Counted from the stretch's first letter, positions 8,495 through 17,881 are shown. The stretch: 64,000 bases of DNA from JALORV01 sp963754065 (GCA_963754065.1 CAVWFH010000005.1:62001-126000); one strand, 5' to 3'. Program-made: numbers and translations. Notes: generated by a model not told the origin, from the letters alone.

Positions 8495-9412
8495 TCAGTC
8501 GAAGCCCAGCAAGTCGAAGATGTCGCGATCCTTCATCGGTGCGACGACCAGCGGATCAGTGCCGGCCCACAACTGCGCGGCCAGCCGCAGGTATTCCTTC
8601 TGCACGGCGTCGACTTCGGGCGAACTGTCCATCTCGAAAAGCGTCGCCTTCTTCAAACGACTCTTGCGGATCACGTCGAGCGCCGGAAAGCGCGCCATCG
8701 TTTGCAGGCCGACGACGTTGTTGAACTTGTCGATCTGGTCGGTGGCATCCGATCGGTTGGCGATGACGCCGCCGATACGCACGTCGTAGTTCTTCGACTT
8801 GGCCAGGATCGCGCCGAGGATGCGGTTCATCGCGAACACCGAGTCGAAGTCGTTGGCGGTGACGATCAGCGCGCGGTCGGCGTGCTGCAGGGGCGCGGCG
8901 AAGCCACCGCAGACGACGTCTCCGAGGACGTCGAAAATCACGACGTCGGTGTCATCGAGCAGGTGGTGTTCCTTCAGGAGCTTCACCGTCTGGCCGACGA
9001 CGTAGCCGCCGCAGCCGGTTCCGGCGGGCGGGCCTCCGGCTTCGACGCACATCACGCCGTTGTAGCCCTCGAACACAAAGTCTTCGGTGCGCAGTTCCTC
9101 GGCATGGAAGTCGGCCTGTTCGAGCACGTCGATCACGGTCGGCACCAGTCGCTTCGTCAGCGTGAACGTCGAGTCGTGCTTCGGGTCGCAGCCGATCTGC
9201 AGCACGCGCTTGCCGAGCTTGGAAAACGCCACCGAGAGGTTGGACGAGGTCGTGCTCTTTCCGATACCTCCCTTGCCGTAGACGGCGAAGACCTTCGCCT
9301 TGCCGATCTTGAGGTTCGGGTCGAGCTGCACCTGCACGCTGCCCTCGCCGTCCGGGCGGCGGGGCAGGCTGCGCTGCAGTTCGCGCAGCGGTACGGTTGC
9401 AATGTCATTCAT
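8495..9412 (-). CDS. bchL: Light-independent protochlorophyllide reductase, iron-sulfur ATP-binding subunit BchL
   Basis: BchL is the nitrogenase Fe-protein-like reductase of the dark protochlorophyllide oxidoreductase (DPOR). In its 305 residues are the P-loop GKGGIGKST (residues 46-54) and the two cysteines that ligate the bridging [4Fe-4S] cluster, in the contexts AGTGCGGY and DVVCGGFAAP. AAGGAGG precedes ATG. It delivers electrons to the BchN/BchB catalytic component encoded upstream in the same superoperon. Confidence 0.98.
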   Translation of the reverse strand: MNDIATVPLRELQRSLPRRPDGEGSVQVQLDPNLKIGKAKVFAVYGKGGIGKSTTSSNLSVAFSKLGKRVLQIGCDPKHDSTFTLTKRLVPTVIDVLEQADFHAEELRTEDFVFEGYNGVMCVEAGGPPAGTGCGGYVVGQTVKLLKEHHLLDDTDVVIFDVLGDVVCGGFAAPLQHADRALIVTANDFDSVFAMNRILGAILAKSKNYDVRIGGVIANRSDATDQIDKFNNVVGLQTMARFPALDVIRKSRLKKATLFEMDSSPEVDAVQKEYLRLAAQLWAGTDPLVVAPMKDRDIFDLLGFD

Positions 9413-9431
9413 CTTGCCTCCTTGGCGCTGC

Positions 9432-9478
9432 GCGCCGTCCCCCCAAGGGGGAATTCGCGCTTGGGACGGCCCGGCGCG
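9432..9478. repeat. REP-like palindromic element between bchH and bchL
   Basis: Nested inverted repeats fill the 67-bp spacer. GCCGTCCC (9434-9441) pairs with GGGACGGC (9463-9470), CCCC-AA-GGGG sits inside, and outer GCGCGCC/GGCGCGC arms extend the stem. A related stretch, GCTTGGGA followed by CGGCCCGGCGC, recurs near 56287-56305 in the atpA-atpG spacer, so this is probably a dispersed extragenic palindrome. It may stabilise or separate segments of the superoperon mRNA; that is inference. Confidence 0.55.
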
Positions 9479-9479
9479 C

Positions 9480-12400
9480 TCATGCCGCGATTCCTATGCC
9501 GACCCCTTCGAGGCGATCTTCGAGTTCGTTGCTTGCAGCGCGCAACGCATCGAGCGTGGCGGCGTCGGGACTCCAGTAACGGCGCTCGTGCGCCTCCAGC
9601 AGCCGGTTCGCGACCCGGGCCGATGCGGTGGGATTCAACCGTGCCAGGCGATCACGCATCGCGGCGTCAAGCACGAAGGTGCTGCTGATCTGCTGATAGA
9701 CCCAGGGCGCGACCTGGCCGGTGGTCGCCGACCAGCCCATCGTGTTGGTCACCTGCACTTCAATCTGGCGCACGCCCTCATAGCCGTGCTCGAGCATGCC
9801 CTCGTACCACTTCGGATTGAGCGTGCGCGTGCGCGTTTCCAGCGCCACCTGTTCCGCCAGCGTGCGCACCTTGCCATCGCCCGATGTCTGGTCACTGATA
9901 TAGACGGGAATGTCCTGCTTGCGCGCGCGCTTCACCGCGCGGCTGATGCCGCCGAGAGTGTCGAAGTAGTGGTCGACCGTGGTCACCCCGATCTCCACCG
10001 AATCCAGGTTCTGGTAGGCCAGGGTCACGTCGGCGAGCGCGTGCTGCAGCAAAGCGGCCTGCTGCAGTGGTCGCCCCGTGCGCCCATAGGCAAAGCTCTT
10101 GCGCCGCGTGTAGCACTCGGCCAGTTCGTTCTCGTCGTCCCAGCGGCTGCTGTCGATCAGATGATTGACGTTCGCGCCGTACGCGCCGTCGGCGTTGGAG
10201 AACACCCGCAGCGCTGCGGTCTCGAGATCACCGCCATGCTGCTGCTGGTAGGCCAGCGCATGCTTGCGTACGAAGTTCTGCTCGGGCGGCTCATCGGAGC
10301 TCGCGGCCTGGAACGCCGCATCGGCGAGCAGCTTGATCTGCAGCGGCAGCAGGTCGCGGAAGATGCCCGACAGCGTCATCACGACATCCACGCGCGGGCG
10401 TCCGAGCTCTGCGAGCGGAATCAGCGTGGCGCCCGCGAGGCGCCCGTACGAATCGAAGCGGGGCCTGGCGCCGAGCAGGGCGAGAGCCTGCGCGATCGGT
10501 GCACCTTCGGTCTTCAGGTTGTCGGTGCCCCACAGCACCAGCGCGATCGATTCCGGCAGCGGATGTCCGTCGGCCGCATGGCGGGCCAGCAAGCGCTCGG
10601 CCTGGCGCACGCCGTCGGCGACGGCATAGGCGCTGGGAATGCGGAACGGGTCGAACCCATGAAGGTTGCGTCCGGTTGGCAGGACCTGCGGCGTGCGCAG
10701 CAGGTCGCCGCCCGGCGCCGGCCGCACGAAGCGCCCGTCGAGCGCATGCAGCAATGCCGGCAACTCATGATCGGTGGCGAGTTGGCGATCGATCTCGGCC
10801 AGTGCCTGCAGCATGGCGAGCGCGCCGTCTTCGGGGGTCCCGGTGAGCGCCACCGCAGCTTCCGGCGTGGCGCCATCGACCAGCGCCTCGATGACCGCGT
10901 GATCGGGATGCGCGCCGTGGGACGCCTCGGCGACCGCCAGCAGCAGTTCGACGCGCTGCTCTCGGGTCGGCGCCTGACCCACCACGTGCAGGCCGTGCGG
11001 AATGAGGCAGTGCTCGACCTCGATCATCGCCTGCATCACGCGGGTGATCTGTGCCTCGGCGTCATCGCTCCAGGCGGGTTCGGCGGCAGCGAGGTCGACG
11101 ACTGCGGCCTGCGTCTGGATCAGCAGCGCAAGTTCGCCGTGATCGGCCAGTTCATCCGGAGACAGCGCGCGCCAGCGTTCGATCGACGCTTTCAGGTCCA
11201 GCAGGCCACGGTAGAGGCCCGCCTGCGCAATCGGCGGCGTCAGGTAACTCACCAGGGTTGCCGCCGCACGCCGCTTGGCGATCGTTCCCTCGGACGGATT
11301 GTTCGACGCATAGAGATAAAGGTTCGGCAGGTCGCCGATCAGACGGTCCGGCCAGCACTTGCCCGACAGTCCGGTCTGCTTGCCCGGCATGAACTCGAGG
11401 GCGCCGTGCGTGCCGAAGTGCAGCACCGCGTGTGCTCCAAAGTCCTCGCGCAGCCAGCGATAGAAGGCCGAGAAGGCGTGCGTCGGGGCGAAGCCCTTCT
11501 CGAACAGCAGCCGCATCGGATCGCCCTCGTAGCCGAAGGCCGGCTGGATGCCGACGAATACATTGCCGAACTGCGCGCCCAGCACGAAGATCGACGCACC
11601 GTCGCTCTGATGCTTGCCCGGCGCGCTGCCCCATTGCGCTTCGATCTCGCCAAGCCACCTCTCGCGGCGGACGTGATCATCGACGCCGATGCGGGAGTGC
11701 ACGTTGGCATTGGCGCCATGCGATGCGGCATTGCCGCCGATGACGCGCTCGCGCAGATCCTCGACGCTTGCGGGCACATCGAGTGTGTAGCCGCCCGCCT
11801 TCATCGCGTTCAGCAGCCGGTGCAGCGATTCGAATACCGACAGGTGCGCGGCCGTCCCCGTGCTCCCGGCATTCGGCGGGAAGTTGAACAGCACCACCGC
11901 GACCTTGCGCTCGGCCCGCTCGGAACGACGCAACGCGACCAGACGGGCGACCCGTGCCGCGAGCATGTCGGTGCGCTCCGAACAGATGTTCATGTCGCGC
12001 GCGCTCAACGCCGCTTCGAACTTGCAGTGGCGCTCGCAGCCATGGCACTCGTGGGTGCCGGCAGCGGCCCGGCCACCGTAGACCATCGGACTGGTGGCGC
12101 CGTCGAGTTCGGGAATTGCCACCATGATGGTGCTCTCGACCGGCAGCAGGCCGCGCTCGGAGGTGCTCCATTGCGGGATGTTCTGGAACTCGACCGGATG
12201 CGCGGCGATGTATGGCACGTCGAGGCGGGCGAGCATCTCTTCGGCGGCCTTGGAGTCGTTGTAGGCGGGGCCTCCGACGAGCGAAAAGCCGGTGAGAGAG
12301 ACGATCGCATCCACGGTGGCGACGCCGTCGCGCATGAAGAACGCCTCAACGGCCGGACGCGCATCCAGACCGCTGGCAAAGGCCGGGATCACCCGCAGCC

Positions 12401-13256
12401 CGCGCGTTTCCAGCGCTGCGATGACGCCGTCGTAATGAACCGCGTTTCCGGCCAGCACATAGGAGCGCATGACGAGCAGCCCGACGGTGCCCTGGTGAGC
12501 CTTGCGCGATCTCGGCAATTCTTCTGCGTGGTCGCTGATGCGGCCCTTCATGCGAGGGTGATAGACGCCGACCTCCGGGTAGTCGGCTGGCGGCTGCGTC
12601 TTGAGCGTGCCCCGCAGGCGAAGACGCGGCCCGTTGGCATAGCGGTCCACCAGGAAGCGCACCAGGTTCGCGACGTTATCGTCGGAACCCGCGAGCCAGT
12701 ATTGCAGCGTCAGGAAGTACGCGCGCACGTCCTGCGCCGTGCCGGGAATGAAGCGCAGCAGCTTCGGCAGACGGCGCAGCATCTTCATCTGCTGCGCGCC
12801 GGCGCTGCCCGGCTTGCCCTTGTCGCTGCTCTTGGCGCCGCGAAGCCGTTTCAGCAGAGCCATCATTCCGCTTTGCGGGGCGCTCATGTCGAAGCGGCCG
12901 ATCCGGGTCAGCTTCACGACATCGCTCTCGGACATGCAGGCGATCATCGCGTCGCACTGGTCGCGCCGAGCGCGTAGTGCGGGCAGTACGGCCTGGATAT
13001 GGTCCTCCATGAACATCATCGTCACGATGATGATGTCGCCCTGCGCGATGTCGGCGTTGCAGCGGTCGAGCGCCGACGGATCGTCGGCCCATTCGGCCGC
13101 CGCGTGCAGGCTCAATCGCAGGCCTGGGAGTTCGCGCAGCAGCAGGTGTTGCGCGCGTTCGGTCGCGCTTGCCAAATGGCTATCCAGCGTGACGATGACC
13201 ACGCGCACTGGAGGAACGCCGAGCGCCTCAGCGGCCGAAGTGGGCCTTGGCTTCAT
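9480..13256 (-). CDS. bchH: Magnesium chelatase, large subunit BchH
   Basis: BchH binds protoporphyrin IX and inserts Mg2+ with the BchI/BchD motor (not in this window), committing tetrapyrrole to bacteriochlorophyll. The protein is about 1258 residues, normal for the CobN/BchH family, and opens RVVIVTLDSHLA followed by IIIVTMMFMEDHI. The chosen ATG overlaps the end of bchB by 29 bp; its ribosome site is weak, consistent with coupling to bchB. A longer in-frame start at 13301 adds residues that do not fit the family. A very long antisense frame opposite this gene is a high-G+C shadow. Confidence 0.96.
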   Translation of the reverse strand: MKPRPTSAAEALGVPPVRVVIVTLDSHLASATERAQHLLLRELPGLRLSLHAAAEWADDPSALDRCNADIAQGDIIIVTMMFMEDHIQAVLPALRARRDQCDAMIACMSESDVVKLTRIGRFDMSAPQSGMMALLKRLRGAKSSDKGKPGSAGAQQMKMLRRLPKLLRFIPGTAQDVRAYFLTLQYWLAGSDDNVANLVRFLVDRYANGPRLRLRGTLKTQPPADYPEVGVYHPRMKGRISDHAEELPRSRKAHQGTVGLLVMRSYVLAGNAVHYDGVIAALETRGLRVIPAFASGLDARPAVEAFFMRDGVATVDAIVSLTGFSLVGGPAYNDSKAAEEMLARLDVPYIAAHPVEFQNIPQWSTSERGLLPVESTIMVAIPELDGATSPMVYGGRAAAGTHECHGCERHCKFEAALSARDMNICSERTDMLAARVARLVALRRSERAERKVAVVLFNFPPNAGSTGTAAHLSVFESLHRLLNAMKAGGYTLDVPASVEDLRERVIGGNAASHGANANVHSRIGVDDHVRRERWLGEIEAQWGSAPGKHQSDGASIFVLGAQFGNVFVGIQPAFGYEGDPMRLLFEKGFAPTHAFSAFYRWLREDFGAHAVLHFGTHGALEFMPGKQTGLSGKCWPDRLIGDLPNLYLYASNNPSEGTIAKRRAAATLVSYLTPPIAQAGLYRGLLDLKASIERWRALSPDELADHGELALLIQTQAAVVDLAAAEPAWSDDAEAQITRVMQAMIEVEHCLIPHGLHVVGQAPTREQRVELLLAVAEASHGAHPDHAVIEALVDGATPEAAVALTGTPEDGALAMLQALAEIDRQLATDHELPALLHALDGRFVRPAPGGDLLRTPQVLPTGRNLHGFDPFRIPSAYAVADGVRQAERLLARHAADGHPLPESIALVLWGTDNLKTEGAPIAQALALLGARPRFDSYGRLAGATLIPLAELGRPRVDVVMTLSGIFRDLLPLQIKLLADAAFQAASSDEPPEQNFVRKHALAYQQQHGGDLETAALRVFSNADGAYGANVNHLIDSSRWDDENELAECYTRRKSFAYGRTGRPLQQAALLQHALADVTLAYQNLDSVEIGVTTVDHYFDTLGGISRAVKRARKQDIPVYISDQTSGDGKVRTLAEQVALETRTRTLNPKWYEGMLEHGYEGVRQIEVQVTNTMGWSATTGQVAPWVYQQISSTFVLDAAMRDRLARLNPTASARVANRLLEAHERRYWSPDAATLDALRAASNELEDRLEGVGIGIAA

Positions 13257-14841
13257 AGAGAGTCTCGACAGTGATGGTTCGCACGCCCCGCTCCAGCGCA
13301 TAGCGTTCGGTGTTGCGGCGCGCTTTGGCGCGGACGAAGAACGGGATCTTCTTCAGTTCGCTTTCCCCGTCCGCGCTCCACAGCAGCGCTGCATCGAAGG
13401 TGTTGGTCTCGGCTTCGGGGGCTGCGGGCGCGTGATCGGCTGCAGCTGCGCGCCCGACCGGCGGCGTTGTGTGATGCAGGTGTGAGGGCGGCGCGGCGTC
13501 ATGGAACTCGAAATCGTCCCGGAACATCTGCAGCAGGTGTTCTTCAAGCCCCATGACGAGCGGGTGCACCCAGCTGTCGAACAGCACGTTGGCACCCTCG
13601 AAGCCGAACACCGGGCTGTAGCGCGCCGGTACGTCCTGGACGTGGATCGGCGCCGAGATCACCGCGCACGCAACGCCGAGCCGCTTGGCGATGTGGCGCT
13701 CCATCTGCGTGCCGAGCACCAGTTCGGGTGCAGCCGTCCGGATCGCGGCTTCGACTTCGAGGTAGTCATCCGTGATCAGTGCGGTCAATCCGATGGCCTC
13801 GGCAGCGGCGCGCGTTTCGCGCGCGAACTCGCGGCTGTAGGTGCCCAGGCCGACGATCTCGAAACCCAGCTCTTCGCGCGCGACACGTGCGGTGCAGATG
13901 GCATGCGAGGCGTCGCCGAAGATGAAGACGCGCTTGCCGGTCAGATAGGTCGCGTCGACCGAGCGCGTGTACCAGGGAAGGCGCGAGTGCGACGCGCCGA
14001 ACGACGCCACGCCCTGCTGCTCGCGATTGAGGAGCGGCGCTGCATCGACGCCGGCCAGCTGCGCAACTTCGGCGATGAAGTCGCGCGTTGCGCCGACGCC
14101 CATCGGAACGATCGTCGTATGCGGCTGGCCGAACGTGCGCTTAAGCCAGGTCGCCGTCGTGCGCGAGATCTCCGGATAGAGATCGATGTTGAAGTCAGCG
14201 TCCGGCAGGCGCGCCAGATCGGCGACTGTGGCTCCGAGCGGTACGACCGCGTTGACGGCGATGCCCAGCGCATCGAGCAGGCGTCGAATCTCGACGACAT
14301 CGTCGCGGCAGCGAAAGCCGAGCGTTGTCGGGCCGAGTATGTTCGCGCGCGGCGGAGTCCCCGGCGCACGTCTCGTGCATGCGCCCGCACTGGCAGCGCG
14401 ATCGGCCAGCACGCTGCGCACGAGGTGATACAGCGTTTCGGCCGCGCCCCAGTTTTCCTTCTTCGAGTAGGCGGGAAGCTCGAGCGGCACGACGGGAACC
14501 GGCAGGCCGAGCGTCTGGCCGAGGTGCCCTGCCTGATCTTGAAGCAGCTCGGCGGTGCACGACTCACCGACCAGCAAAACCTGCGGCCTGAAGCGTTCGT
14601 AGGCTTCGGCTACCGATTGCTTGACGAGGTCCGCCGTGCTGCCGCCGAGGTCGCGCGCCTGGAACGTCGTGTACGACACCGGCGGGCGCGCGTCCTGGCG
14701 CTGGATCATCGTGAACAGGAGGTCGGCATACGTATCGCCCTGCGGCGCATGCAGAACGAGGTGCACGTCCTTCATCGATGCGGCGATGCGCATCGCACCG
14801 ATGTGCGGTGGGCCTTCGTAGGTCCAGAGCGTCAGTTGCAT
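13228..14841 (-). CDS. bchB: Light-independent protochlorophyllide reductase subunit BchB
   Basis: BchB and BchN form the nitrogenase MoFe-like catalytic heterotetramer of DPOR, which reduces the C17-C18 bond of protochlorophyllide in the dark. The 537-residue protein begins MQLTLWTYEGPPHIGAMR. Asp36 (in PQGDTYADLL) corresponds to the unusual aspartate ligand that completes the NB cluster together with three BchN cysteines. It starts only a few bases after the restored bchN stop. Confidence 0.97.
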   Translation of the reverse strand: MQLTLWTYEGPPHIGAMRIAASMKDVHLVLHAPQGDTYADLLFTMIQRQDARPPVSYTTFQARDLGGSTADLVKQSVAEAYERFRPQVLLVGESCTAELLQDQAGHLGQTLGLPVPVVPLELPAYSKKENWGAAETLYHLVRSVLADRAASAGACTRRAPGTPPRANILGPTTLGFRCRDDVVEIRRLLDALGIAVNAVVPLGATVADLARLPDADFNIDLYPEISRTTATWLKRTFGQPHTTIVPMGVGATRDFIAEVAQLAGVDAAPLLNREQQGVASFGASHSRLPWYTRSVDATYLTGKRVFIFGDASHAICTARVAREELGFEIVGLGTYSREFARETRAAAEAIGLTALITDDYLEVEAAIRTAAPELVLGTQMERHIAKRLGVACAVISAPIHVQDVPARYSPVFGFEGANVLFDSWVHPLVMGLEEHLLQMFRDDFEFHDAAPPSHLHHTTPPVGRAAAADHAPAAPEAETNTFDAALLWSADGESELKKIPFFVRAKARRNTERYALERGVRTITVETLYEAKAHFGR

Positions 14842-14843
14842 CG

Positions 14844-16121
14844 CTACACCGCCAGCCGCGTACGGCGGCTGAACGGCCGCGCAAAGAGTTCGGCCAGGTC
14901 AGCCCGCCTGATCGAAACCGTGGATCGGCGAGAACACCAGTTCGATCGACCACTTGGTCGCGAGGCCCTCGGCCTCGAGCGGGTTCGCCAGACCCAGGCC
15001 GCAGACCGTCAGGTCCGGCCGGCTCGCGCGAACCCGGTCCAGCTGCCGCTCGAGATGCTGGCCTTCGCTCAGCGTGACGGACGGCGGCAGCAGCGGCAGT
15101 TCCGACTGCAGCATCTGGCGGTCCAGGTAGGGCGTCCCGACTTCGATCGGCTCCATGCCGAGTTCGCGGTGCAGGAAGCGCGCGAGCGGAATCTCCAGCT
15201 GCGAGTCGGGCAGCATGAAGAGGCGCTTGCCGTCGAGCTGAGGCCGCACGCGTCCAAGAGCCGCGTGCGCACGCTCGGCGGGCGCACGCAGAGTGCGCGC
15301 GACTGTGCGTCGGCTCGACCTCCCATGCCTGCGCCGCCGCAGTGAACCAGGCGGTCGATCCTTCTTCGCCGAAGGGATACGGCGCCGCGATCAGTTCCGC
15401 ACCGCGCGCGATGAGCGCGCGCACGGTTTCGCCGTTGAAAGGTTGAGCCGCCAGCACGTGTGTGCCGTGACCTACACCCGGAAGCTCCGTCGCGCGCCGC
15501 GCGGGCAGGAACGTGACCGGCCCGACGCCCAGCTCGGCGAAACAGGCGCGTGAACTGGTCCTCGACGACCTCTGGCAGGCAACCGACGACCAGGAGCTGA
15601 CGCTCCTGCGTGGCGGGCATCAGCGGCACCATCGGCTTGAGTGCACTGTCCTCGCCCTGCGTGAACGTCGTCTCGATGCCGGAGCCCGAGTAGTTGATCA
15701 CGCGGACGCGGGGCAGCAGGCGCGCGTTAAGCCGCTCGGCGGCCTTGGCGAGATCGAGCTTGATCACTTCGGACGGGCACGAGCCGACCAGGAAGAGTGC
15801 ACGGATGTCCGGTCGCCTCTCGAGCAGCGTCACGCAGATGCGGTCGAGTTCAGCGTTGGCATCGGCCAAGCCAGCGAGGTCTCGGTCGGTCAGGATCGCC
15901 GTGCCGAAGCGGGGCTCGGCGAAGATCATCACGCCAGCCGCGCTTTGCAGCAGATGCGCACAGGTCCGCGAGCCGACGACGAGAAAGAAGGCGTCCTGCA
16001 TCTTGCGATGCAGCCAGACGATGCTGGTGAGCCCGCAGAACACTTCGCGCTGACCGCGCTCGCGCAGGACCGACTGTGGTTGCAGCCGGATTGCACGAGC
16101 TACTGCCGCGAGATCGTTCAT
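14844..16121 (-). pseudogene. bchN: Light-independent protochlorophyllide reductase subunit BchN, interrupted by three single-base insertions
   Basis: The first part is clearly BchN, with cluster cysteines at residues 29 (FCGLTS), 54 (SRTCAH) and 115 (VGSCPSE). The frame shifts after EDQFTRLF, where the run at 15540-15542 has one base too many; again around 15301-15306, before VARTLRAPAERAH; and a third time near 14902-14905, after HGFDQAG. Removing one base at each site gives one uninterrupted protein of 424 residues, the normal family length, ending ARPFSRRTRLAV just before the bchB ATG. The start overlaps bchF as ATGA. The gene is either a recent pseudogene, which would remove DPOR activity, or contains sequencing errors; clean restoration and intact flanking genes favour error. 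Confidence 0.9.
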
Positions 16122-16624
16122 TCGCCGCACGCCAGTTGAGTAACAGCGAAGCCGGGCCGCTCGCGCCGGGCCATGCGCAGCTTGATCAGGAACTGCGCAG
16201 CGTTGACGACATAGGTCGCATAAGCGGCCAGCGCCAGCCACATCTGCTGCTGCGGGCTCAGCAGTTCGGTGAACAGAGCGACGAGGTACGCCGTATGGAG
16301 TGCGAGCACCAGCATGCTCACGACGTCTTCCCAGTAGAACGCCGGCGCGAACAGGTACTGGCCAAAGACGTCGCGCTCCCACAACGAGCCGGTGACCATG
16401 ATCGTGTAGAGCACCAGTGTCTTCAGCACAACCGAGACGCTGGCGATGCCCCAGCCTTCGCCGGTGGCGAGAAAGCGCAGCACCAGCGCAGCACTCACGA
16501 CGAAGACCAGGAACTGCAGCGGCGCGAGGATGCCCTGCACCAGGGTCCAGCGCGAAGCATCGCGGCGCGTGCGCTGTTCCGGGGTGTACAGCGTCGGCTC
16601 ACCGCCGCCTTGCCGCTGCTCCAT
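16118..16624 (-). CDS. bchF: 3-vinyl bacteriochlorophyllide hydratase BchF
   Basis: BchF hydrates the C3 vinyl group to hydroxyethyl on the way to bacteriochlorophyll a. The protein has an N-terminal LYTPEQRTRRDASRW signature, four hydrophobic helices and the conserved SLWERDVFGQYLFAPAFYWEDVVS loop region. The ATG at 16624 has AAAGAGGAA upstream, giving 168 residues. A GTG at 16663 in the same frame would add 13 residues but overlaps the predicted promoter region. First gene of the superoperon, with PpsR-type operators just upstream. Confidence 0.94.
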   Translation of the reverse strand: MEQRQGGGEPTLYTPEQRTRRDASRWTLVQGILAPLQFLVFVVSAALVLRFLATGEGWGIASVSVVLKTLVLYTIMVTGSLWERDVFGQYLFAPAFYWEDVVSMLVLALHTAYLVALFTELLSPQQQMWLALAAYATYVVNAAQFLIKLRMARRERPGFAVTQLACGE

Positions 16625-16661
16625 GGCTTCCTCTTTGCGCCTCTTTGCGGGTTCGTCGCCC

Positions 16662-16691
16662 ACTCTAGTCCGCGGGAAACCAAACTGTCAA
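16662..16691 (-). promoter_or_regulatory. Probable sigma70-type promoter for the bchF superoperon
   Basis: On the minus strand TTGACA (complement of 16686-16691) is followed after 18 bases by TAGAGT (complement of 16662-16667). Transcription would begin about 25-30 bases before the bchF ATG at 16624. The -35 element lies inside the PpsR-like operator, as expected for repression by promoter occlusion. Confidence 0.5.
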
Positions 16692-16719
16692 CTAAACAAG
16701 ACGTCAATACATGTTGACA
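16686..16719. promoter_or_regulatory. Tandem PpsR/CrtJ-like operators between bchF and aerR
   Basis: The PpsR/CrtJ consensus is TGT-N12-ACA. Two abutting matches, each with one end base changed, lie here: TGT-N12-ACG at 16686-16703 and CGT-N12-ACA at 16702-16719. The second contains the palindrome GTCAA-N6-TTGAC. Paired sites suit the cooperative binding known for this regulator and would control both divergent directions. Confidence 0.6.
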
Positions 16720-16937
16720 AATGGGAGGGGGTTGGGATTACGATCGATCCCGTCTGTTTGTGGTCCGTTTGAGTATTGACCCAGCCCGTTTCCGGCACGA
16801 CACTGGCGATGCCGGGGTCCCCTGAAAGGAATCAGATGCCCCGCAGAGACATGGCCGATCCTCGCCCGGCCAGCACGGTCGGATGGGCGTGGGGCGCTGA
16901 CGCAAGTCCGCGACCGATAACATCAAGGAGGCTTCCG

Positions 16938-17825
16938 ATGGCGGGGACGGACGTGGACTGCTGGGCCGAGGACGGAGGATTGGGGGCCGACCAGGCGCCC
17001 TCCCAACCGCCCAGCGTCGAGCCAACGCTGACCGGCGAAATGCTGGCGCGACTGGTACGCACGATCGAGGGCGAGATCGTTCCGCGGCTGATGCTGGTGC
17101 AGCGGGCGAGTGCGCGCATCGTGGCGCCAGCCGCCGCCGACCAGGCACCGGCCAAGCCCGATGTCAGTGTCTTCGTCACAGCGCTGCTCCGCAGTAAGGC
17201 TTCGGAACTGAGCGCCTACGTCGAGTCGCTCGTGGCACGAGGCATCGCGGTCGAGGAGCTGCTGCTTGAACTGTTCGCGCCCGCCGCGCGACGGCTGGGC
17301 CGTATGTGGGAAGAGGACGCGTGCAGCTTCACCGACGTGACGCTGGCGCTCTCGCACTTGCACCGCCTGGTGCACGAACTCAGGCACGACGAACAGCCGC
17401 AGGCGTCTCGCGTCCCCGCCGAACCCCGCATCCTGTTGACTGTCACCGACCGCGAGCAGCACTTGTTCGGACTTCTCGTCGTTGCGGATTGCTTCCGCAA
17501 CGCCGGATGGCGCGTCGATGAAGACCACGTCGGCGCGCCGCGCAGCATCGCCGCGACCGTGCGCTCGACACACTTCGACCTGGTCGGCGTCTCGGTCAGC
17601 ACCGAGGAGCGGATCGAACCGGCCGCCGTCCTGGTGCGCACCGTGCGCAGAGCGTCCTGCAACACCGGGCTCGCCGTCATGGCGGGCGGGCCGGTCTTCC
17701 TGCGGGTGCCGGAGGTCGCCGACCGACTCGGCGTCGACGCAATCGCGACCGACGGCCGTGAGGCCGTCACGCGTGCGCGCCAGCTGCTTGCTAACATCGC
17801 GCCTTCGAAGACACGCCGCGTGTAA
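16938..17825 (+). CDS. aerR: Cobalamin-binding antirepressor AerR/PpaA
   Basis: AerR/PpaA proteins use bound B12 to sense light and modulate CrtJ/PpsR at photosynthesis promoters. In this 295-residue form a helical domain carries WEEDACSFTDVTLALSHLH (about residues 124-142). The Rossmann B12-binding domain begins LLTVTDREQHLFGLLVVADCF in two parts, with His175 placed like the DxHxxG axial histidine. A strong AAGGAGG (16925-16931) six bases before ATG fixes this start. In-frame ATGs at 16809, 16836 and 16851 (the second with GAAAGGA upstream) could give a longer isoform, as reported for Rhodobacter AerR. It lies directly upstream of ppsR. Confidence 0.88.
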   Translation: MAGTDVDCWAEDGGLGADQAPSQPPSVEPTLTGEMLARLVRTIEGEIVPRLMLVQRASARIVAPAAADQAPAKPDVSVFVTALLRSKASELSAYVESLVARGIAVEELLLELFAPAARRLGRMWEEDACSFTDVTLALSHLHRLVHELRHDEQPQASRVPAEPRILLTVTDREQHLFGLLVVADCFRNAGWRVDEDHVGAPRSIAATVRSTHFDLVGVSVSTEERIEPAAVLVRTVRRASCNTGLAVMAGGPVFLRVPEVADRLGVDAIATDGREAVTRARQLLANIAPSKTRRV

Positions 17826-17881
17826 GCCTGAAATGACATTTCGTTCACGGACGCCGCGACAATGACAGGATCGCGCGTACC

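Noticed and set aside
9300..12977. A 1225-codon open frame antisense to bchH
   Set aside because: It mirrors the codon structure of bchH in high-G+C DNA, is rich in Arg/Gln/Ala and shows no family motif. The same applies to other long antisense frames over acsF, dxs, priA and atpA.
14844..16121. Programmed ribosomal frameshifting in bchN
   Set aside because: Three shifts at unrelated sequences, no slippery heptamer with downstream pseudoknot, and other bchN genes need none.
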